From the NCBI GenBank assembly GCA_034406715.1, contig CP137876.1, forward strand, positions 288,001-352,000: a stretch of 64,000 nucleotides of DNA. Reading direction: 5' to 3'. Shown here in pieces: positions 35,949 to 47,735 of this stretch. Position 1 is the stretch's first letter. Every line of letters begins with the position of its first letter. The translations under genes were made by a program, and so were the position numbers. Source of the DNA: Rhodotorula mucilaginosa. Lineage: Eukaryota; Basidiomycota; Microbotryomycetes; Sporidiobolales; Sporidiobolaceae. The notes beneath the pieces are model-generated. The model was not told where the DNA came from and searched no databases. It saw only the letters and a list, made by a program, of their open reading frames with translations.

Positions 35949-38900
35949 ATGGCGCCGACCAAGCGGAAAGGGCCCGGAGATGCGCCAGGCGTAGCCCAGA
36001 TCAGTCCAGAGGGTATCACCGGCCTCGACGACGAGATGGAAGTCCAGCTGCTCGGCGCAGGGCAAGAGGTGACTCCAACCTCTCCTTCTCGTGGGATTAA
36101 CCCTGACGCAGTGCGGATCGCATACAGGTCGGGAGGTCGTGCTGCGTCATCAAATACAAGGGCAGTACCATCGTGTGCGATGCAGGCGTGCATCCCGCCT
36201 TTTCCGGCATGGCCGCGCTCCCGTTCCTCGACGAACTCGACTGGTCCACCGTCGACGCCATCCTCATCACCCATTTCCACCTCGACCACGCCGCCAGTCT
36301 CACCTATGTCATGGAAAAGGTGTGCTCGCTCGAGCTTCCGTCAAGCCAGCCGGGAGTCGCTGACGCTGATGTTCTCTTCCTGCCGCAGACAAACTTCAAA
36401 GAAGGGAACGGAGTCGTTTACATGTCGAACCCGACAAAGGCCGTCTATCGCTATCTCATGAGCGACTTTGTCCGCGTCTCGTACGTCTCAGGCGGAGTTT
36501 TGCCACTGTCTCGGTTGGTAATGCTCGCCACCTCGCCGCTGACAATGTGCCCGGCGTCGTTTCCTTCAGCACGGCCGGAACGGACGAGAACCTCTTCACC
36601 GAGAACGAGATGATTGCCTCGTTTAACCAGATCCAGTCATTCGATTTCGAGCAAGAGATTCTCCTCCCGCCGTCATCAACCTCGTCCGCCTCGGTCCGAT
36701 TCACCTCGTTCGCGGCCGGCCATGTCCTCGGCGCCTGCATGTTCTTGATCGAGATCGCCGGTGCGCGAGTACTCTACACGGGAGACTATTCGACGGAAGA
36801 AGATCGTCACCTCGTACCGGCCAAAGTGCCGACTTGGGAGCGACCTCCCGATGTCATGATTTGCGAATCGACCTACGGGTGAGTGATCACTTTTATGACT
36901 AGCTGTGCGCGAGAGACCCCCAGCTAATTCGGCTTGAGACGGACAGTGTGCAATCGCACGAGCCGCGACTGGAGAAGGAGGCGCAGTTCACGAGTGAGTC
37001 TCCTTGGCGGCTGCCGCACGTTTCGACTTTTTTTACCCGTTGCTGACCTTCACTACGCTCGCAGACCTTGTACAGTCGATCCTGAAGCGCGGCGGTCGCG
37101 TTCTGCTCCCCGTCTTTGCCCTCGGACGAGCGCAAGAGATCCTCCTCATCCTCGACGAATACTGGGCCGAGCACCCCGAGCTGCAGCACATCCCGATCTA
37201 CTACATCTCGAGCCTCGCCATCAAATGCATGGACGTCTATCGCCAGTACATCCACACCATGTCTCCGAACGTGCGGTCGAAGTTCGCGCGCGGTATCAAC
37301 CCGTTCGACTTTAAGCGCAAGGACACGTTCATCCGTCCGCTCGACAAGGGGATCTCGAAGCTCAACGATCGGAACCCTTGCGTGGTGATGGCTTCGCCGG
37401 GTTTCTTGACAAGCGGTGTTAGTCGAGAGTTGCTGGAGAAGTGGGCGCCGGATCCTCGAAACGGATTGATCATCACGGGTTACAGTGTGGAGGGTGTCAT
37501 GGCGAGGGTGAGCTGCCTACCCCTGAACGTATCGCGGGTACTTACTGCTGACAACTTACCCGTTCCTGCCAGACCATCATGAACGAACCGACCGAGATTC
37601 AGGCCGTGAACGGAGGCGCAAAGATTCAGCGACGACTGTGCGTGTGCCCAAGCTCGAAATGCGCTAGCGAGTGGCGCGGGAGGATCGTTGCTGATCTCCA
37701 CCTCTCCGCGTCTGCAGGTCCGTCGACTACATCTCCTTCTCGGCTCACGTCGACTATACCCAGAACTCCAAATTCATCGACGAGGTAAGTCAAGTCACCC
37801 TCTGCTTCTTCTCCCTTGAAATGGACGGCTAACCCCTGGCTCGCGCAGGTCATGCCTTCACACCTCATTCTGGTCCACGGCGAGGTCAACAACATGTCGC
37901 GGCTGCGGTCCGCTCTCAAGACCAAATTTGCCGAGCGCAAGAACGACGTTCAAATCTACACGCCCCGGAACGTCGAGACTGTCCGGCTCAAGTTCCGTGG
38001 GGAGCGAATGGCCAAGGTGCGTACCTACCTATTTTCTGTCGCTCAGAGTAGACAGAAGCTGACCCCCTCCGTAACCGCTTTTGACGATCAGGCTCTCGGT
38101 TCACTGGCTCTTACGACTCCTGCCCCGGCAACACCAGTCTCCGGCCTCTTGGTCTCGAAAGACTTTTCCTACACCCTCCTTTCCCCCGCCGACTTGCGCG
38201 AGTTCACCGGTCTCTCGACTTCGATCATCCTCCAGCGACAGCGACTCGCGCTCTCGGTCTCGTGGGACCTCGTGCGGTGGCACCTACAGGGCATGTACGG
38301 CAAGATCGCCGAAGGGCGAGACGCGGAAGGGACGCCGACGATGCGAATCATGGAGACGGTCGACGTCAAGCATGTCGACAAGCACGCGTTGGCGATCGAG
38401 TGGGTCGGCGGGGTCACGAATGACATGATTGCCGATTCCGTGCTGGCTGTCGTTCTGGGCATTGACGGCAGTCCAGCGAGCGTCAAGAGTGAGTGGTCTT
38501 TAACCGGGTCGAGTCACATCACGCCTAGAAGGCTGACTCCTGTACTCATCCTCGCAGAAACGACGGAGGACCACCCTCATCAGCATCATCACCACCACCA
38601 CCGGCACCCGTACGCCGAGCCTCCCAGTCCGCCAAGGCACACTCGAAGCATCGAAGCATCGGCGTCTTCTGATGGCGTCAAGAAGGAAGAGGAAGAAGGG
38701 ACAGAGGCGGAAGCTTCAACTCTCCCGTCGCGACTGGACCGCCTCATCGCGTTCCTCGACTCGTACTTTGGCCACGTCGAGCTGTTGAGCCCGGAGGAAC
38801 AGGCTGCTCTGCCGCCCACGACGCCGGTCTGGTCTGCAACAGAAGTCGAGGAGGCTGCGGTCAAGGTCGAGGCCTCGTCGACGGAGCCTGCAGAGAAGGT

Positions 38901-39316
38901 CGAGGATGCGGCGGAAGCAATCTTGGAGAAGAAGGTGCTCGAGCGACCATTGGCGCCGATTGTCCGGGTGCGGTTAGATGACCACTGGGCGGACGTGAGG
39001 ATCGAGGATTTGGTGCGCTCACTTGCCTGCTCTCTCGGATCCAGTCGCATCTGCTGACAACCAGTCCTGCCGAAAGACCGTCTCTTCCGACTGGGAACCT
39101 TTGCAGCGGCGAGTCGAGTCCATCGTCCAGATTGCGATGGCGATCGTGACTCCGTTGTCGGCCCTCGCGTCGGGTCACGGAGGCACCAAAAGCCTGTCAC
39201 TGGTCGACGACATCCCGGCGATCAAGAAACGGGCGGTTGGCGAAGGAGACGTAGGAGGAACAAGCAAGCAGGCCAATCCCGAAGAGTCTGCTCCCGTAGA
39301 AACCTCTGAAGCTTGA
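35949..39316 (+). CDS. YSH1: mRNA 3'-end endonuclease YSH1 (CPSF73)
   Basis: Zinc-dependent endonuclease of the cleavage and polyadenylation factor that cuts pre-mRNA. It starts [20 protein letters not shown] at 35949. The metallo-beta-lactamase fold shows [37 protein letters not shown] (the HxHxDH metal site), [34 protein letters not shown] and ICESTYG. The beta-CASP insert follows: [58 protein letters not shown] and [15 protein letters not shown]. The remaining ligands are in [15 protein letters not shown] and [14 protein letters not shown]. The C-terminal domain has a histidine-rich insert (near 38572-38610) and an acidic stretch not seen in yeast Ysh1. About nine introns. The gene ends at 39316, converging on the OMA1-like gene. 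Confidence 0.95.
38572..38610. repeat. CAT/CAC run coding a histidine-rich stretch
   Basis: CAT and CAC codons give six consecutive histidines, flanked by more His and Pro, in the C-terminal region of YSH1. Codons alternate, so it is only partly a DNA microsatellite. Confidence 0.65.
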
Positions 39317-39467
39317 AGCGAAGGAGCCTCACAACTTGGTGTGACGACTCTATTTCCATGCACATCAGACCCTAGAGACACCTCAGAACACAACGACAAC
39401 AACAAACTGCGGAACGAAAGACAAAATGTATGAACAGGGTGTAGGAGCAGGCAGCAAGTCGCTGAGC

Positions 39468-42400
39468 TCAATTCGCCGTCGCGAGAGTTGGCGCGCTTTG
39501 ACGGGATGACCACCACCGCTCCCAGTCGGCAAGCTCTTCCCGAATGCGACGGACTCGGTCAGCGTCAACGGGGTGACTCCGCATCAGCCCGTCGAGCGTA
39601 TCGTGCTTCGAGTGCAGGCGAAGGGGGTGGGGTTGTTCGAGGGCGGTAGATGCGTCCGTCGGCGCCGCATTCGGTGTCGAGGCGTTGTTCGCGGCGCGCT
39701 CCTCCCAGAAGGACAGAGCGAAGCGAGGATCGATCCCAGCGGCGGCGAGCAGTCTGCAAAGAGTTTGAAGATGTTAGAACGAGTCACTGCAACGATAGTG
39801 AAGCGTGCAATCGTACCGGAGAGCGACAAGATCCGCTTCGCTCTCGAGCTTGCGACTCTCGCAGCTGTTGACCGCCTGCCCGACAACGCCGAGTCCACCT
39901 CGAGCGCTTTCGTTGAGGACGCCGCCGACCGCATCGTTGAGGAACGGGCCGAAGATGGCCGTCACCGGATACAACACGGTTCGAATGACTACGGGAGAAA
40001 AGTCAGCACCTCATCCAGGAGACATACGCAACGGGAGACCAGCTGACGTACCATCGGTTGTCAGTCGCGCAAGATGTGGTAGGAGTAGACTCGTGCTCGC
40101 ATAGCTCTCCAACGTATGACTGAGAGCGAGATGCGCCAATTCGTGACTAAGCAGGACGGCGAGCGCTTTGGTCTGGGCGTCGGTCGGCAGTGCTGGCGGG
40201 ATCAAATGCGCTGTAATGGAGTCGTGCGCCTTCGATGTGGAAGTCGAAGGCGTCTTTTTGAGTCCACCGAGTAATGATCTGCGCGGTGCCGGGGTTTCCA
40301 CAGGAGACGCAGTCGCTGAGGTGCACGGTGCGCATTCGTGACCGAGGATCTCGCGCAAGAAACCCGTGTAGACGACAATCACTCCGCGCTTCGACGGCGC
40401 GCCGGTGGTCGATTGTGCGGGGCCTGGTCCAAAACCGAAACTGAACGCGTTGACGGCGTCGTTCTCGATGACGAGGAGATCGTAATCGAGGGCGAGGGAA
40501 CGTCCGGATGCCTGCCTGTGCGCCTCGAGAGCTTCGAACGGTTTAGCAAGGAGGAGTTCGTCTCGCCAACCTTCCTGGTGACTGAGCGCTTCCGGTCTCG
40601 GCTCGAGCGGGTAGTCTGTCGGCGGTGGACGAAGAATCGACGAGTTCGACTGGGACCGGGGTCCCGAATCGACGCCATGATTGTCGAGCGCGCCGATTCC
40701 GCTCTTTTCGAGTGCGATGAGGACCGCTTCAGTCCACCGCACGCGCCAATCTCGCTGATCGAGGACTTCGCCGCCGAGGAGGATTCGCCGACCTGTCGCT
40801 GGAGCCACGCCTTCGTTCGGAAGCTGCAAGACTTGCCGCAAGATCTGCACCCAGTCGCGGGAAGTGCCTTCCGGAACTGCGGTCGCGTCCGGCGCCACCG
40901 CTCCTGACGGCCCTGCTGACAGGACCGAGTCGACCAGTTCGGCTTCCTCGGCCGGCGAGAGCATGACGATCCGCCACCGACCAGTGATTGGCGTACGTTC
41001 CAAGCTCGCGATCGCGACCAGCGCGAGCATGAACAAGGGTGTCAGGAGGAGGAGCGGCAGGCCGACCATGGCGTTCCAGCGCGTCAAGAACGAGCTCGGC
41101 GTTTCGAGCGTGGCCGTTCCGCCGGCTCGCATGGTCAGGCTGGACCAGATCGAGGACGAGATCGACGCCGGATCCCGAAGGTAGCGCTCGCGGAGTGTGT
41201 GCAAGATCTTGCCGCGCACCGAGAGTGGCAGGAGGGTCAAACTGACGCGCGTGATGGCCGCGAGACAGTTGAGCGCTGCCGATGATTTGAGGATCGTCGC
41301 GAGTGGGACGAGGAGTGGGAGAGCGAGCTCGAGAGGGCAGAAAGTGACGGGAGCACACGGCAGAGTGCCGGCGGCAGGGAGCATGTTGACGAGGGGGTTA
41401 CTGCGCGCAGCGGTAGTCGAAAATGCTCGCGGGGACATTCGGGTGCTCCTGATCCGCTCGGCGAAAGGCAATTGCGGTCGTGACCTGGTCAAGTGAATGC
41501 GCGGCCTGGCGTTGAGCGTGGCAGCGCGAACACTCATGATGGTGGCAGCGCGGTACTCGTCCGTCCCGACACCGACTTGAATCATGCCGGCGCCTTTCTT
41601 GCCTTCTTGGAACGGTCGGCGCGGGTCGACAAACTTGTGGCGGCCCTGGTAGACGTTGTGCAACGACCTGCGACCGCGCGAGTGTTCTTGCTTGTGCGAG
41701 CGAGACCAGCCGGAGCGCGCATGAGGACCGCTTCGACGCCACGAGTTGTTGGGCGATTCGGCGCAGAAACGCATCAGAATGCGTTTGACGCAGCGGAAAG
41801 CGCGGTCGCGCGAAGCGTAATGCTCCGCTCGAGAGCGCCTGAACCTCTTTGGTCCGATCACCCGTACCGACGACGGTACGCGGTACTCGGGCGGGATGTC
41901 GCTCGGTACGCGGTGGTGCCGGAACTTGGTTCGACAGAGCGAAAAGTGCTCGGCACCGGGATCCGGAGCGTACGGGTGGAGCGTGCGGTAGACGTGTCGG
42001 AACTCGGCGCGGCGATTCGGGTCGCGTCGCCGACGCTCGTTCACGGCGAGGTACCAGCCCCAACCGGGCCCCGCCGGACGGCATCCGGCCACGGGGGCCA
42101 TGTGCGCGCCGCTGCGACTCCCGTCCTTCTTGCGCCGCGAGCCGTGCGTGTGCTTGTCGTGACCGAAAGGGCGCTTGCCCCACGGCCAACCGTGGCTGCA
42201 CCGCTGCTTTGCACGCCAGTGCGGGCAAGATCGGAACGCGGCCGGCCTCCAGGTACGCTGCGCGGCCCGAATAAGCATCAGCCCCAGTCGGTACGACCTC
42301 ACATGGACGGCGCACACTCACAAAGTTGGTCCGTTTGGCACGAGAAGAGCGTTGGCGTTCTTCGGCCTCGACGCGAGCCTTGGCCTGCCTCCACAGAGCT

Positions 42401-42747
42401 CTCGCAGTCTCGCCAGCGAGGCATGCCCAAAGTCCCTCGTCACGCTCGCCGGGAGGGAGATGGGACTCGCGGGCTCCAAAAGTCGGCGATTGAACGGGCT
42501 GGTCGTCGACGAGTCGAGCGCGAGCAGTAGAGGAGGATGAGAAGAGCCTCCGCGGAGCTGGCGCTGTAGGCGCAGTGTGAAATGACGTGGGCTGTGCGAG
42601 CTGTATCGCGCTGGTACTGGATCGAGAGGATGCGATTGCAGCCGTATTGATGAAGTCGGGCCGGGCAAAGAGCGCTCTTCTTCCGCATCCCGTCGATCCG
42701 CGGCCGAGTTGGTTACGGAGGAGCGCAACAGCTTCTGTTGCGGCCAT
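39468..42747 (-). CDS. OMA1: OMA1-like mitochondrial M48 metallopeptidase with extended N-terminus
   Basis: M48 zinc peptidase of the OMA1 kind, which guards the mitochondrial inner membrane. The peptidase part shows hydrophobic segments (LELALPLLVPLATILKSS and VGLPLLLLTPLFMLALVAIA), RTPITGRWRIVMLSPAEE, YDLLVIENDAVNAFSFGFG, VIVVYTGFLREI, LLSHELAHLALSHTLESY (HExxH zinc site), ESEADLVALRLLAAAGIDP (third ligand) and HPVDADRVRRIREEL, ending at 39468. An ATG at 41535-41537 starts MSVRAATLNARPRIHLTRSR with AFSTTAARS, a standard mitochondrial presequence. The same frame continues upstream, with strong G/C-ending codon bias and no stop, to a GTGAGT-spliced first exon (42322-42747). That exon starts MAATEAVALLRNQL and has its own presequence (RRLFSSSSTARAR). 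Either this is one protein of about 1030 residues, or two mitochondrial genes overlap. The upstream 400 residues match nothing I know. Confidence 0.75.
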
Positions 42748-43198
42748 GCTGAGCGGCCTCGCGCCGCTTCGGGGGGCGGTCCGGAGCGACTTGTGTTTCG
42801 GCGGAAGTCAAGAGGACTGAGGCGGAGCGAGTTGAGGGGGGCCGGAGCGTTGCGCCCGTGGACGCAGGTGGTTGGTCGGTCAGCAACGTCGGTCGATATC
42901 CTTCGGGCTCAGCGCGAGGAACGTCGAGAAACCGAGTGTAGCGATCAGCCTTGGTTGTTATCACTCTCCGGACTCGACTCCGAGACCCACAATTTGTCGA
43001 GTCTAGAGAGTTGATTCTGGCGTTCGAGTGAATGTAGATAGGCGTCTATAGTAAGCAAAATATAGGCCGGAGCCCATCGAGTGAGCCTGTTGGCGGGATA
43101 ATATACCTTCTCCTGTTGTTTGCCCCCTGTCTTGGACTTGACCCTCCTGCTGCCTGCGTCGTCTCGACTCGGCTCGCCTACACACACACGCACTCAAG
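42748..43198. promoter_or_regulatory. Divergent promoter region (OMA1-like / PRE1)
   Basis: About 450 bp between outward-facing starts. The stretch next to PRE1 is AT-richer (tatagtaagcaaaatatagg, around 43045-43065) and holds TATA-like sequences. I see no exact match to the proteasome-associated control element on casual reading. Confidence 0.45.
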
Positions 43199-44514
43199 AT
43201 GGAAGGTGAGTCACGCAGCCACTTGAGAGACTCTGTACGCTGCGCCTGTTCGATCAATCGGAGCGCTCCGACTGCGGCGCGAGGCCGCACAAGTCGTCTC
43301 GAGCGAGTCGTCATCAGCCAACTCGCCGCTCTACGGCGGTCTAGGAAGCGGTCGAGTACAGTCAGGCGAGCCATACAGACGTATATACTAACCTCGTCCC
43401 GCCTTGTCCCGCCACAGTCTCGTTTGGTATCACCGGAAAGGACTACGTCCTCCTCGCTTCCGACACTTCGGCGGCGCGCTCGATCGTAAAGATGAAGGGC
43501 GACGAGGACAAGCAGCGCGAAGTCGGAAAGCACTTGGTCATCGCCTGTGAGTTCACCCGCGCTTACGAGCCCGATGGTGTCGCCCTGGCTCGCCGCGTCA
43601 TCTCTCCCTCTGCTCTCTCCACACGCCTGGTCCACGCGCCGCCGACTCGGGACTGACCCTTCTTTGATAGACTCGGGAGAACCGGGAGATACGGTGCACT
43701 TTGCCGAGTACATCGAACGCAACCTCCGCCTGTACCAGATCCGGTACGTTTCTTGAACCTCTGTTCAGCACGCGATCAGAAACGCTGCGAGGCTCTGGAA
43801 AGAGCTGCGCGTGCGTTTGATGCGCTCGAACTCGTGGAGGAAACTAACCGCATGCCAATTCCCGCGCGCAGGAACCACGTCCCGCTGCGACCGCCTGCGG
43901 CCGCCGCGTGGGTCCGCAACCAACTCGCCACTTCGCTCCGTTCCCGCAAGCCCTACTCTGTCAACCTCCTCCTCGGCGGCTTCGACCCGACCTCGTCGAC
44001 CCCGTCCCTATACTGGATCGACTACCTCGGCACGCTCGGCACGGTCCCGTACGCCGCGCACGGCTACGGCGCCTACTTTGCCCTGTCGACGATGGACCGG
44101 TGGCATGACCCGGAGGGAGATCTCGAAAAGGGCCTCGAGTTGCTGCGGAAGTGTATCGCCGAACTCGAGACGCGGTTCATTGTCAACCTCGGCGGGTGGT
44201 CGATTCGGGGTGCGTCTTGTTATGCTGTTTTTTTCTTCTTCTCCGCGCGCGCGCAAAGCACCTCTTCTCTTCGCATAAAGAAGGCGGCCCGAGGTTGCTC
44301 CACGACTTGTGCATGAGGATTGCGTACTGACCACCACCTCACTCGCTTGTGTCACCCAGTCGCCGACAAGGACGGCATCCGGCAAATCAACCTCGACGGC
44401 ACGCCTTACGAACCGCCTCAACCTCCACCCGTCCCGCAAGCGCAGGCAGGAGCAGCAGAGCCAGCCGAGGCAACACCCGCGGCAGTAGCGCCTGAAGTCG
44501 CGGCCACGGCATGA
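43199..44514 (+). CDS. PRE1: 20S proteasome subunit beta4 (Pre1/PSMB2)
   Basis: Non-catalytic beta4 subunit of the 20S core. The first exon is only MEV with one extra base (ATGGAAG); a 217-nt intron leads to SFGITGKDYVLLASDTSAAR. Then SIVKMKGDEDKQREVGKHLV, IAYSGEPGDTVHFAEYIERN, LRLYQIRNHVPLRPPAAAAW, NQLATSLRSRKPYSVNLLLG, PSLYWIDYLGTLGTVPYAAH and GYGAYFALSTMDRWHDPEGD follow in family order. There is no N-terminal catalytic threonine, as expected for beta4. Four or five introns, some over 100 nt. The C-terminus runs about 35 residues past the usual end as a Pro/Ala-rich tail (PPQPPPVPQAQAGAAEPA), which is an addition relative to yeast and human. Confidence 0.94.
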
Positions 44515-44825
44515 GGCAACGTTCTTTTCCACCGGCCCCGCGCAATGCATCGCTTTCCTTTGTAACATGCTTGCAGTTCTCAGCGTGCCTTGCATGTGCA
44601 GAGCCTGATGGCGAGGAAGGCGAGCTATGCTAAAGCTTGGCGGCAGCAAGTGAGCCCTCGCAGGCCGCCCGCTTAGATCGAATCCGGTCATGGGCCCCGC
44701 CCGCCCGCGCAAGCTAAGGAAGGGACTGACCGCGCACGAGTGCTCCCGTGCGATCGAGACAGAGGAAAGGGACTTTGAAACAGACGTCTATGACAACTAA
44801 ACAGCTTGCACGGTGCGAAGAAAAC
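44515..44825. other. Convergent intergenic stretch
   Basis: 310 bp between the stops of PRE1 and the GT90 gene. It holds both 3' regions; nothing else was seen. Confidence 0.5.
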
Positions 44826-47359
44826 CTACGCCGGTGTCGGAGACACAGACGCGACAGTGCCCGGACGATCGCCAACGAGCAAGTTTGCCCATTCGATCAG
44901 CAGGCGGAAGACGTAGCACTGTAGGCAGAGTAGGTTTTGCTGTGTCAGTACGCGGCGAGTCTTGCCGGCGAGGAGAGAGAAAATAGACGAGGAGAGAGGC
45001 CGCCGCCGACTCACCTCCATGTCTGCCTGGCGCAGGTGCCGTTGACGCCATTCCGAGCCTGCCTCGGCAATGTCCCTCAGCGCACGATCGTTGTCAAACG
45101 GCGAGCCGTCCGCGTTGGCCGGCAGGTCGGCCTTGACCGCAGAGTGCGAGATCACGGTCGGGGTGTGGAGGGTCGAGTTGCCTCGTCGACCGCTGAACGA
45201 GCTCGAGTAGCCCTCAAAGAATGATTGGATGTTGTACAGTTCCGAGTAGGAGGAAGAGAGCGGAATAAAGTGTTTCCTGCGCGTTTTAGGCACGTTGGGG
45301 GTGAGTTTGGTCAAGCGCAATCCGACAATCCAGCGGTCTGATGCTCACCAAGGCTCTGCCCAGCCACGCCAGAACTCGCGCTGGATCGAGCTCTTGACGA
45401 CGGCGCTCTTGCTCTCCATCAACGCCGGGAAGCGAGGCGAGAAGCCGATCTCGTCGACGTCGAGGACGATTTTGTGTCTCCACGCGTCGCTCAGCGGCGC
45501 GGGCGGCTCGACGCGGTAGCCGAGCGAGCGCAGGTACGAGCACTCGCCGAGCGAAGGATCGCAAGCCATGGCGATATCGGTCATGGCCTTGTTCGCGACG
45601 AGGCTCGAGACCGACATGGCGGTGAGGTCCGACGTCTTGGCATCGAGCGAGACGAGCACGCGCTGCTCGTTCGGGTCGGCAGCGTTGGCCATCTTGACGA
45701 GGCGTTGCTTTTGGAACGACGAACCGTGTCCGGGCGGGGTGTCGGCGCCGCGGGTCACTTTCCCGCGCCAGTAGGACGAGTCGCGCTTCAGGGACCAATC
45801 GATGTCGGACGGGGTCTTGCTCTGCCCGCGACGCAGCTCGAGCTCGTACGTGTGCTCCGACGAAGGTGACCAGTAGTGATGCGACGGGATGAGGATGTCG
45901 GCGTATCCAGCCGGCTTCGAAGGCGAAAAGACGGGGAACAGGTGCTCGATCGTGCGCTGGTCCGAGTAGAACGCCGAATGCAGCGTGTGCATCGATGGGT
46001 AGTCGCACATGTTGAAGACGGCGTCGAGGTCCTGGTTGAACGTCATCTCGCGCGTGACGGGCTGGACTGTCTTGGCCTTGACGCGGCGAGACTTGGGAGC
46101 CTCGCCGGAGAGGCTGGCCCGACCTTGCACGACGAGGCCGCTGTTACTCTCGACCGATCGAATCGACTCGACGAGGCGACGAGCGGCGGAGTCGGTCGGG
46201 CAGGAACGGCGGTACGCCTCCCAGACGCTCCCATCGTGCTTCCATTCGGGCCGGAAGTGCTTCAGAGTGGGGCGGTTGAAAGAGTCGGACATGTCTGGTT
46301 AGGAAGAGCACCGCGTCAGTCCTCCTGCATCCGGCTGTCGTAGAGTAAAGGCCCTCTCTGCCGCGACTACTCACTGGCAACGAGCTCTTCGCCTTCGAGC
46401 CCGTAATCTGACATGAAGACGTGACGCTGCTGGCGAGGAAGGACTCGGCCTTCCGGGCGTTCGTTGATCGCAATGTCCATGTCGGGCAGGTCGCGCACAA
46501 AGGCGGCAAGCATGCGCTGGAACGCGTCCGCGGGTGCCCAACTGCTGCTCCGAGCGTGAACTTGTGCCTCGCCGTTCCGGATCGACACGATCGAAATCCC
46601 AGGGACTTTGGACAGTTCAGCCGTGCGGCGACGAAGTTCTGCGGCTGACAGGGCGCGGAAGGGTTCGAGGTCCTCCATGAGCTGGTCGTACTCGTCGACG
46701 AGCGAGTGGTTGCGCCCCTGCGTGGCGAACGCGAACCACTTGTCGAACCCGGGAGGAGGGGCGCGTCCGTAGCGGGATTTGTACGTCCGCGTCGCGCGAT
46801 CAAACGTCCACGACTGGGACGTCAGCTTCTTGTGCCATTTCTCCCGTGCCTCGCGAATGAGCGGGATGATCGGATGGGCCTCGGTCGGGCCCTCGACGAC
46901 CTGAATGAGTCCGCGGACGGGCGAAGGCATGTACGCTGCGACGCGCGCGGTCTGGTGCTCCGGCAATACCGACAGCCGGGCGAGGAGTACGAGGAATCCG
47001 AGGATGGCAAACATGCCGAGGAGCAGCCGGACGAGCGTCTCGAGCGGCGACACGGCGCGATGACCTTTCCTCCGAGACTCGTCGTCGTCGAATTCGTCGC
47101 TGCGCCGCCGCAGGAGCGCGTCTCCTTCGCGGCCGCCGACATTTGCGTCGCCGTAGGCGCTGTATTTCTCATCAAAGGCGCCTCCCGCGGTGACTTGCGG
47201 CGTCTCTGGCGGCGGGATGAGCGGAGTGGTCGACTCGAGAGGGATCGCGACGGCCGAGTGCTCCGGGCGAGATGCGGCGCTCGGAGTCCAGCTCGACGTC
47301 AAGGCAAACGCTGGCGATGGTGGCGGGATAGGCAACGCCTTGCCCTTGTCGCCGCTCAT
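44826..47359 (-). CDS. GT90-family (CAP10-like) glycosyltransferase, type II membrane protein
   Basis: Golgi-type glycosyltransferase of the GT90 family, which includes the cryptococcal capsule proteins Cap10 and Cxt1 and the animal POGLUT O-glucosyltransferases. It starts MSGDKGKALPIPPPSPAFAL at 47359. A cytosolic tail of about 120 residues precedes a single membrane span (LVRLLLGMFAILGFLVLLARL). The lumenal stem holds YGRAPPPGFDKWFAFATQ, the usual opening of fungal GT90 proteins. The catalytic region includes HSAFYSDQRTIEHLFPVFSP, DILIPSHHYWSP, DIDWSLKRDSSYWRGKVTRG, HKIVLDVDEIGFSPRFPALM, ESKSAVVKSSIQREFWRGW and KHFIPLSSSYSELYN. It ends SVSPTPA at 44826. A further in-frame upstream ATG at 47618-47620 would lengthen the tail, but its sequence is Arg/Ser-rich and looks non-coding. 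The donor sugar and acceptor are unknown; a cell-wall or extracellular glycan role is inferred. Confidence 0.85.
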
Positions 47360-47735
47360 GCTACTGCTGCTCCTGCTGCTGCTCCCGGTCGCAATCAGAA
47401 GACGGGATGCGGTTCGTCGTGGTCGACGTGCGACTCGGACTATCGCGCAACGAGGCGAGTCGTCTGTCGGGCTGTTGCGACTGTTCCGCAGGCGTTCGCA
47501 CGGTCCTAGCAGCGTACAGAGTCCAAGTCTGCGCGGATCCGAGAGCACTCGTGATCGAAATCGCGTTCTCGTTGCGCGACGACGCGCGAAACTCCAGGCG
47601 AAAGTCTCAGAAAATGGCACGGCGCTTCTTCACTTCGTAGGGCTTAGGGGTAATGACAACAGTTGCAGCAACAACAGGACCTATCTCGGAGGGCGACCCG
47701 CCGCGTAGAAAAGGGAGTTTTTTGAACGAGGTATC
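47360..47735. other. Intergenic stretch between GT90 and YMR1
   Basis: 376 bp between two leftward genes. It carries the GT90 promoter and leader (a frame open to 47620 may be leader) and the short 3' region of YMR1. No separate gene was seen. Confidence 0.5.

Noticed and set aside
41493-42530. 345-codon open frame on the + strand
   Set aside because: It shares codon boundaries with the - strand coding frame, which has far higher G/C at third positions. It is an antisense shadow.
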